A stretch of DNA of 64,000 nucleotides. Origin: Capsaspora owczarzaki ATCC 30864. Its lineage: Eukaryota; Opisthokonta; Filasterea. This document shows, piece after piece, positions 57,471-64,000 of this stretch (position 1 is the stretch's first letter; each line of letters opens with the position of its first letter). The stretch lies in NCBI RefSeq assembly GCF_000151315.2, contig NW_011887296.1, positions 1,188,660 through 1,252,659 of the forward strand. The letters run 5' to 3'. Made by a program: the position numbers and the translations under genes. A model generated the notes under the pieces. It saw nothing but the letters and a program-made list of their open reading frames with translations. It did no database searches and had not been told where the DNA came from.

Positions 57471-58538
57471 CGAGAGAGAGAGAAAAGAGCGAGAAGAGGC
57501 ACAAAAGTAAAGAAAAAGCAGAAACGCTATGGTTGAAAAAAAGAAAAAAACTTACTGCGCAAACAGGGAGGTCGGAGGAACAGAGGCAGAGCGGGGGCAG
57601 ACGCTGAGGCTGCGGCGACGCGTTGCCGTGTACGCTTCCACCTCCGCCAGCGCGAATGGCGACGACGCTCCGCCACCAATGCTGTTGGTGCTGCCACCGT
57701 GGCTGTCGCGGTCGTGGTCGCTGAGGCTGCTGCTCGTGGTTGGCAGGTTGCTGTGGCTGTGGCTCGAGGAGACCGATCGGCTGCCGAAGGAGAAAATGTT
57801 GTGGCTATGACCGGCGATTTGGCCGACAAGATCGGGCGAGAGCAGCTCTGCCTCCGACCCGCTTGTTGTGCCGTTGCGGCTGACCGACCGCGGGCCAAAG
57901 GACAACGCCTGGTAGCTGATGCTGCGAGACAGGCAGCCGCCGCCGCGGTTGGAGGACGGCGCCGACGAGCTCAAACAGTTCGAATTCAGGCTGTTGCGCT
58001 CAGCCGCCCGTCGCCGTGGGGGCACTGCTGCTGCTGCCGAGGATGATGATGATGCTGCGTGCTGGAGGGCCAGGATGGTTGCAACGCCGCCCGATGACGC
58101 CGACAACGAAGACGTCGACGACGAGACCGACGCCATGGACGAGTACGACGTGTTGAGCTCGTCCTGCTCGAGAATCGGCGCCGTTCGCGGAGTGACCCTG
58201 CCGCTGCTGCTCATGTCGAGGTCGCTCGAGAACGACGACGACGAGTCCGACAGCGGGGTCGAGAACAGCGACGATGCCGTCGAGCCGTCCGAGCGAATGG
58301 ACGAGGCCGATTTCGGGCCGTTGTCGTCGTACGCCTGCGCGGCGCAGGAGGTCGAATGCGGCGGCATGGACAGCGACGACAGCCCCGAGCCGAGCATCTT
58401 TCGAGCGCGCGATCCGACGACTACGACTGACGATGCTGATGCTGATGATGATGATGATGAACATGATGATGATGATGCTGATGATGATGATGAAAATGCT
58501 CCCGTGGATGAGGAGGCAGTTGAGCCGAATTCGTGCAT
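55462..58538 (-). CDS. CDC25: CDC25-type dual-specificity phosphatase (4 exons)
   Basis: CDC25 removes inhibitory phosphates from CDK1 and drives mitotic entry. Exons are 57556-58538, 56179-57123, 55952-56069 and 55462-55842, phase-consistent, giving 808 residues. The first exon is almost wholly Ser-rich and disordered, typical of a regulatory N terminus with many possible CDK and Polo sites. The rhodanese-like catalytic domain has LIVVDCRFAFEYKGGHIDGA and the active site LLFHCEFSQKRAP (HC-x5-R), matching human HCEFSSERGP. Then come ALHEWPSLRFPSAFVVTGGY and CNPDSYRPMLHDDYG, the region that holds the CDK docking surface. The intron between exons 3 and 4 splits GGY-KAIYTEFQQT from GLCNPDSY, just as the family continues (FPELCEPRDY). 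Confidence 0.94.
57434..57484. repeat. GA dinucleotide microsatellite in CDC25 intron 1
   Basis: An AG/GA repeat of about 50 bases, slightly interrupted, lies in the intron between CDC25 exons 1 and 2, next to A-rich sequence. Confidence 0.85.
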
Positions 58539-60413
58539 TCCCGACAAAAAAAAAGAAAAAGAAAACAGTTCGCTTTCTTGTTTTGTTGTTGCTGCTGAGG
58601 CTGCTGATTGTGCGAGAGTCGGTCAAGAAGGCGTCTGCGAATGACAAATACAAAGCGTTTGGAGAGAAAAGGAAACAACGAAGAAGGAGAAGGAGAAAAA
58701 AAAAATCAACCGATCGACAGTAGAAAAAAAAAAAAAAAAAAAAAACGAGATAAAAACAAAAAAACAAAAAACCGAAAAAAAAAAAAAATCAAAACAAAAA
58801 CAAAAACGAAATCAACGAATGAGCTACAATGAAAATGACCAAAAGCAACGACAACTCAGAACGAGATCAGATGAAGGGAGAAGAGAAGAGAGCAAAGAAC
58901 TGAGAGATAGGATGCGAGGGAGAATGGATGAGGGCGAAACTGCGTTTTTTTTGATGCATGATCGCTGCTTTGCCGCTCTTCATGGATTTTTTATTGATTC
59001 GTTTTGATACGCTTTCGAGGTTTGTGTCCTTCGATTTGTATGAGCCAGCACAAATGCCGCTTCTGCTCTCACAACTGTTTGTCACTGAACGGCATCGTCC
59101 AAGAGAGCGGCGCCAAGACGAAAGCGCACAACAAAGACCGAAAAGCGCACATGCAATCCATGCGATTCGAAACAAAAAAAAAAAAGAAAAAAAAAAAGAA
59201 AAAAGAAAAAAAGAAAAAAAAAAGAAAAAGCCGAAGAATGCAATCACAGAGTCACGCATCTCGAAACCCGCCTTCCCCGCGATTGTCGAAAGAGCACGAC
59301 AAAAAGGGTTCTGGGGCGCAGAGAGCTCAGGAGGAACTGAGAGAGATGGCGGAGGAATGGAGAAGAGCCGCAGCAGAAAAGCGAATTAAACAACGACCAA
59401 AAAAAGGACCGACAATCCGTAAACAAACCAAAACCGAAATGACAGGTAGCATTTCGGCCATAGCGAGTGACTCAGGACACCTGCCTCTCTTGCGGGTTCC
59501 CAGTGCGACTGCGATGCCCCTTCATGCCCTCACTAAACACGTGCCATCTCAATCTTCCCGCGTTTGAAAAGCCACCAGATCCAGCACAGATCCAAAAGGC
59601 GCAGATCCAAAGGCGCAGATCGATGCGGGAAAGGGGCGGGGGAGAAAAACAAAAAGAAGGTACGAGATTGTTTCACGCTGGTTGGTTGATCGCTTCCGAT
59701 TGAAACAAAAATAACGCATAAAAAAAGCACACACCAAAAAAACTCCCTCTTGTTTTGTCGCACTCTGACGATCGTACTTCAACAGCCGTTTGTGCAAGCA
59801 TTGCAGCGGCTGTGGGGTGGTTGACGTGTTGGGGGGTGGGGGTGGGGGGAAGGGGACGAGGACCAAAGAAGGGGAGAGGCGGGGCCAGCAAGCGAAAAAA
59901 CCCACCGAAACAAGAATAAAAACTAGACCGCCGGCTAGGCGGGAAAACTAGACGAGTGAAACACTATGAAAACGCTAGCCGCAGCCAGGCGCGAAAAAAT
60001 CAAATTTGCAATGCAAGCGCCAGCCAACGCCCAAAAATAACAATTAAACGGGAAATAAATAAAAAAAAAACGTGAAGCAAAAAAAAGCATCAAAAAATGC
60101 CCGCTAGGCCAAAAACAAGTCTGGAACGGTAGGTTCCAAGCCCAAAAAGTCGCCTGGACCAGACCAAACGCGGGTCACAAAGGTCCACGCGGGAGGCGAT
60201 GACGCACAGCGCACACTGCCCCGAAATCCAGCAGGCGCGACTTGCGCTTCACCGTGGCACTGCAGCAGCAGCAGCAGCAGCAGTGGGCATTGCTCGAAAA
60301 GCGAACACAATCAACAAACAAAAAGAGTCAACCGCGGTCGAAGCGCAACAATTTTTTTATTTATTTTTCGTTGATGCAATGTGAAACAGTTTTTCGTTTT
60401 GAAACAAAAAGTT
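58539..60413. other. gene-poor low-complexity stretch upstream of CDC25
   Basis: This 1.9-kb stretch contains the CDC25 5' flank, several A-runs of 10-20 bases (58.72-58.79 and 59.17-59.22 kb) and purine-rich sequence. A single GGCGGGAAAA (59938-59947), an E2F-like core without the AT flank of the CDT2/MSH2 sites, lies 1.4 kb upstream of CDC25. The open frames here have biased Lys/Arg or Phe composition from the homopolymers, and I assign none of them. Confidence 0.5.
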
Positions 60414-60716
60414 CTAGCCCCGCTCTCGTTTTTTCGCCCCTCCTTCACCTAGTTTTGCTGCAGACCGCGTGGACGAGGGTTTCGACGGGGAGGAGGATGG
60501 AGGCAGACGAATGGATGCGTTGTTGGTACCAATGCGATGACTGACCTGCAATAGCGGCAGAAAAGATGCAACCCGAACGAAAAAAAAATCCAAAATCCGA
60601 AATCCGAGGTGAAAAAAAAAAAAAAAATGAAACAAAAAATTTGATGGATAAAAACTGACTGCGCTCGGGTTGAAAATCGAATCGGCTGTTTGAGTGACGC
60701 CGCGCTCGTTCGTCAT
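60414..60716 (-). CDS. small two-exon gene, 62-residue Ser/Pro-rich protein of unknown function
   Basis: Exon 1 (60660-60716) reads MTNERGVTQTADSIFNPSA and ends at a GTCAGT donor. Exon 2 (60414-60545) follows a good acceptor (CTATTGCAG) in the same phase 0 and reads VSHRIGTNNASIRLPPSSSP and on to a basic end, GEGGAKKRERG. The 114-nt intron is T-rich like others in this genome. The residues look like real disordered protein and unlike the homopolymer-driven frames around it. I recognise no family. It could also be the tail of a longer gene or a chance reading. Confidence 0.42.
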   Translation of the reverse strand: MTNERGVTQTADSIFNPSAVSFYPSNFLFHFFFFFHLGFRILDFFFVRVASFLPLLQVSHRIGTNNASIRLPPSSSPSKPSSTRSAAKLGEGGAKKRERG

Positions 60717-62627
60717 GGCACAGGTATTTTATTCTTGTGATGAACCATTCATTTCACACATGGGAGAGGAAGGCAGATACAGCAGCAGCAGCAGTATGCC
60801 ACAAAACCTTGCAACAATCCAAATCGCACCTGCCAAAATCGGGCGGAAATGTGTGAGGTTTTTTTTTTATTGAGATTTTTTGGTTTTTTTCGGAGTGCTG
60901 AAGCAAACAAACTGTGTCGATCGATCTTCTTGCTGTGTGATGAGCTGGCAAAAAACACCTTTGTCTTTGCTTTTGACAACACCAATCACGTTGAGGTGGC
61001 CGAGAGCGACCAGGCGAAAACGCACAAACCGCTGCGATGCGTTTTTTTTTTTCATTGGACAGTCATGCTTCACAGAAGCCCAAGCGAGCACACGCCCGAT
61101 GTGTCAAGCCGTCCGACAAGAAATTCGGGGATGGCAGATTCCCCCCTGTGCTGTGTTAGTGAGTTGGCGTCCCTGTCATGTTTGGTCCCGATGGGAGGAA
61201 GAATCAGCCAAAATCGAAACCAGTGTCAAACCGAAAACGCGATGGGAATGCTGTGAGTCAAATTTGAGAATGAGAATGTGCGACGCACATGAGCGATCCT
61301 CGGTCGATTATGACTCGGTTTTTTGGTCAGAATGGGATCGTAACGCGACGGAGATTCCGATGCTTTGAAAAACCAAGCGACAAAATCCAATCCAAATCAG
61401 CACGATCGACAGACGACGGACGGCCGTTTCGGTGGTCGGAATGACTTGCTTTTCGACGGCGTTCTGGTTCTATTGCTTGGTGCTTTTCAGGGACGCTCAT
61501 CCAAAGTCACAATGTGTGCAAGTGCGCGAGGCTTGTTGGATTTGCTGCAAAACCGAGAAGAAGGATCGCTCTTCTCCTCATTCAGCGGTTTCTGCACGCA
61601 TTGGACGGACTTGACGCACTGGTCAAACAATTTATTCACAAGAGACTAGTCACCGTCGTATTAAATTTGAGTGCCTGAGCAATCGCCTGAGCTCCAACAT
61701 CGCCAATCTGATTCAAAAGAAGTAAGACTGAGCTTGGATTGCAAGTTTGGTTGCACCGTCAATGAGCAGCAGCGTCGATGTCTGTCTGTTTTCAATTTCC
61801 ACTCTTCATAGCACGCAACTTTGTGCGATTTTCACTGCTGAGTCGGTGGCGGTGGGTCATCTCTGCGCTGAGCGACTGGTCGCTGGTGACGAATTCGCCG
61901 TCGATTCCGTTCTTCCATGCGTTTATTGTTTTCCCATATCTTGTCATCCTCCCGCGTCCCCACCTCCAAGCGGAAGAAGTGCGGACGGATTGCAGCGGCA
62001 AGTGGTAGGGCGAAATGCGGAGGGAGCGGGAAGGGGGCGCCATTGAGGAAGCGGAGACGGGCGCGAAAAGTGCGGGGTGATGCGGAAAAAACTGCGGAAG
62101 ATTTGAGCAAACCTTCGCAACGCGGGATGGTCTGCCACTCTGGCGAGAGAGTGAGTGAGAAGTCGGAAGGCAAGAGTACGTAAGCAAGTTCGCTGCATGA
62201 ACGAATCAGAGACTAAAACCAGGCTAGTCGGCAGTGGAAAAAGCGCGGAAATTTTAAGTACTTGGTTTTTAACGTCGTTTTCCATTTAAAAAGCGCAACT
62301 TTGTTAAAAGGTTTGATTCACTCTTCAAAATCACCTTCGATTCTGGTGAGTGTTTGACTGGAGAGAGCGCGCCATTGAGAGAGCAAGCGAGAGCGTTGTG
62401 CGGTTGGTTGCATGCGGGATCACCCACATACACACACAGGAGCAGCAGCAGTCTGCTGGAAGCGGAGGCAGCGCACGAACACACAAAAACACGGAGAATT
62501 CTAAGCAGCACTCCCCCCATCACCTCTCACAGTCACAGCCGCCTTCGGTTGAACTCACATCCATTTTCACTCATTCATCACAGATACTTTTCAAAAACCC
62601 CACCATCGTCTTTGACAAACATCCACA
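60717..62627. other. gene-poor stretch upstream of the short-chain dehydrogenase
   Basis: This 1.9-kb stretch contains the upstream flank of the small gene, a GCA repeat (60779-60795), the LRR relic near 61.7 kb and the promoter and leader of the dehydrogenase. A few frames of 60-160 codons exist on both strands but show no family resemblance, splice logic or steady codon bias. Confidence 0.5.
61643..61745 (-). pseudogene. relic of a leucine-rich-repeat (RI/NLR-type) gene
   Basis: On the minus strand a short open stretch reads NQIGDVGAQAIAQALKFNTT followed by VTSL and a stop. This is one unit of the ribonuclease-inhibitor-type LRR (pattern NQIGDxGAxAIAxALKxNTTVTxL). The sequence just upstream contains traces of a TKL-like repeat start in another frame. 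No second whole unit, start codon or splice site is visible, so it is best read as a decayed fragment of a repeat gene present elsewhere in the genome. Confidence 0.55.
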
Positions 62628-63392
62628 ATGTCCCGTCACGTGAACAAGATTGCCCTCGTCACTGGCAGCTCGCGCGGTCTCGGCCGTAACATGGCGCTGT
62701 CGCTCGCGCGCAACGGCGCCGACGTCGTTGTGACCTACCGCTCCAAGAAGGCCGAGGCTGACGCCGTCGTCGCCGAGATCCAGGCGCTCGGTCGCAAGGC
62801 CGTCGCGCTCGAGATTGACACGGGTGTGACCAAGAGCTTCGCTCAGTTTGCTGAGACGCTGAAGGCGGCACTCCAGGTCACTTGGCAGCGCTCGACGTTC
62901 GACTTTTTGGTCAACAATGCGGGCATTGATCTTGCCAAGCCGTTCACCGAGTTCACCGAGGAGGATTTCGACCAGTTGCTGAACGTCCACTTCAAGGGCG
63001 TCTTTTTCCTCACTCAGCGCCTTCTTCCGCTCATTGCTGACAACGGCCGCATTGTCAATCTCTCGACCGGCCTGGCGCGCTTCTCTCTTCCCGGATACTC
63101 TGCCTATGGCTCGATGAAGGCGGCCATCGACACCCTGACCCGCTACCTCGCCAAGGAGCTCGGCTCCCGCGGCATCCGCGTCAACTCTGTCGCTCCCGGC
63201 GCGATTGAGACGGACTTTAACGCCCATGTGTTTAGCATCCCCGGCGTGAAGGACCACATTGCTGCCGACACGCCCCTTGGCCGCGTTGGCGTTCCGGACG
63301 ACATTGGTGGCGTTGTCAACTTTGTGTGCAGCGAGGATGCTCGCTGGGTCAACGGCCAGCGCATTGAAGTTTCTGGTGGCATTCACCTGTAA
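62628..63392 (+). CDS. Short-chain dehydrogenase/reductase (single exon)
   Basis: A classical NAD(P)-dependent SDR of 254 residues, the usual length. It has the Rossmann cofactor motif TGSSRGLG (residues 13-20), NNAG in FLVNNAGID, the catalytic Ser in LSTGLARFS, the YxxxK pair as YGSMK, and VAPGAIETDF after it. It resembles FabG-like 3-oxoacyl-ACP and sugar-alcohol reductases, but the substrate cannot be named from sequence. There are no introns, and the codon use is very GC-rich with C-ending codons, stronger than its neighbours. The compact bacterial-type protein may reflect transfer or simply high expression. The start at 62628 (MSRHVNKIALVTG) follows an A/C-rich leader with a fitting context. 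Confidence 0.9.
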   Translation: MSRHVNKIALVTGSSRGLGRNMALSLARNGADVVVTYRSKKAEADAVVAEIQALGRKAVALEIDTGVTKSFAQFAETLKAALQVTWQRSTFDFLVNNAGIDLAKPFTEFTEEDFDQLLNVHFKGVFFLTQRLLPLIADNGRIVNLSTGLARFSLPGYSAYGSMKAAIDTLTRYLAKELGSRGIRVNSVAPGAIETDFNAHVFSIPGVKDHIAADTPLGRVGVPDDIGGVVNFVCSEDARWVNGQRIEVSGGIHL

Positions 63393-63806
63393 GCAGAAGT
63401 GGTTATTTTCCTTCTGCCGTTTGGAAATATAGAGCTTGGTGTTTATGTTTTTCAGAAGCGTGCACTTGCTACCGTTCCGTTGGCCAGGAGTGTTACAATG
63501 AGCAACCCATTCGCCAAATCGCGAGCCATCACATCACAGCGCTTCTTTTTCAGCGTGAGAACGAGAGGGGGCGGGGTGAGTGCAAAAGCAAAAACCAAAA
63601 CAAAATCCCCTCAGAATTCAACAAAACCGCTGCAATACCGGCGGCAAACTGCCATGCAGCCATAAAAAAAGCAAACACAATTACATGAGCTGAATATTCT
63701 CAAATACGATTATAACAACAGAAGAGGTGGGGGGGGGGATTAAAACATGCGCAGTGAACGCCAACAAAATTTATGCTACAACATTTTCCTTTGAACCTTG
63801 GTGATC
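63393..63806. other. convergent 3' region at the right end
   Basis: This 414-bp stretch holds the dehydrogenase 3' UTR and the 3' UTR of the edge gene on the other strand. It contains a G9 run (63729-63738) and A-rich sequence. No coding signal was found. Confidence 0.45.
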
Positions 63807-64000
63807 CTACACTGGCGTTTCGGGTCTTGCAGACTTGAGCTTTTCGGCTAAGGACAACAAACAAAGTTCCAACAGATTCAGAAAAAAACAAGCCCACACA
63901 CACAATCAACCAAACACGGTCAGAGATCAAAACCAACAAACACCAATCCCCGTCCACTAAATCCCCGACCACCGCAGATGTCGATCGTCACCTTGTGTTA
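63807..64000 (-). CDS. last two exons of an unidentified minus-strand gene at the right edge
   Basis: On the minus strand the window opens inside a frame reading HKVTIDIC, which meets a possible donor (GTGGTC) at 63972. A good acceptor (CTTAG) at 63848 gives a final exon, 63807-63847, in the matching phase. The joined end is HKVTIDICAEKLKSARPETPV and stop. The family is not recognisable from this tail. Phase agreement supports the model, but the evidence is short. Confidence 0.35.

Noticed and set aside
60849-61649. Plus-strand frames of 90-160 codons in the gene-poor stretch
   Set aside because: They overlap one another in different frames, with Phe, Ser and Cys-rich composition typical of non-coding T-rich DNA, and no splice partners or family match.
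62628-63392. SDR gene called as horizontal transfer because it lacks introns
   Set aside because: NUDT12 and ENGASE in the same window are also intronless and clearly eukaryotic, so lack of introns alone is not evidence.
1-64000. tRNA, rRNA, CRISPR arrays, transposons or viral remnants
   Set aside because: I looked for T-loop and box B-like motifs, regular spaced repeats, reverse transcriptase, integrase, transposase and capsid signatures, and terminal repeats, and saw none that I could support.

Overview
This window is nuclear DNA from a eukaryote with a compact, intron-rich genome. I resolved about 55 introns, mostly 75-500 nt with GT-AG ends and often with long poly-T tracts. Intergenic gaps are short (often 100-350 bp), and exons are GC-rich. 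The protein set (flightless-1, DENND5-like, TOM1-like, CDT2 with a PIP box, exportin-5, CDC25, RasGEF) resembles animals and their unicellular relatives. The purine gene, however, has the fungal/plant ADE2 layout. I infer a unicellular opisthokont or close relative, for example a filasterean-like protist; the species cannot be fixed from the sequence alone.

Layout. 0-5 kb: an edge exon of an unknown minus-strand gene, then SBDS and EIF2B3 on the plus strand. 4.9-10.5 kb: XPO5 (exportin-5) on the minus strand, tail-to-tail with EIF2B3. 11.2-28.2 kb: a plus-strand series of FLII, TOM1-like, ADE2, ABT1/ESF2 and DTL/CDT2. 28.4-33.1 kb: MSH2 on the minus strand, convergent with CDT2 and divergent from the next gene. 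33.4-39.5 kb: a DENND5-like DENN-RUN gene. 39.7-47.0 kb: three minus-strand genes, NUDT12-like, ALYREF-like and ENGASE. 47.8-54.8 kb: a RasGEF with long first and third introns. 55.5-58.5 kb: CDC25 on the minus strand. 58.5-62.6 kb: a gene-poor, low-complexity stretch with one small two-exon gene candidate and a relic of a leucine-rich repeat. 62.6-63.4 kb: an intronless short-chain dehydrogenase. Right edge: the last two exons of another unknown minus-strand gene.

Shared roles. SBDS, ABT1 and EIF2B3 serve ribosome production and translation. XPO5 and ALYREF serve nuclear export. CDT2, MSH2 and CDC25 serve S phase, mismatch repair and mitotic entry. CDT2 and MSH2 are neighbours, and both carry E2F-type TTTTCCCGCCAAAA elements near their 5' ends. 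I saw no transposable element, tRNA, rRNA or CRISPR array. Splice sites were read by eye from consensus, phase and protein similarity, so every exon model is an inference that RNA data could correct.
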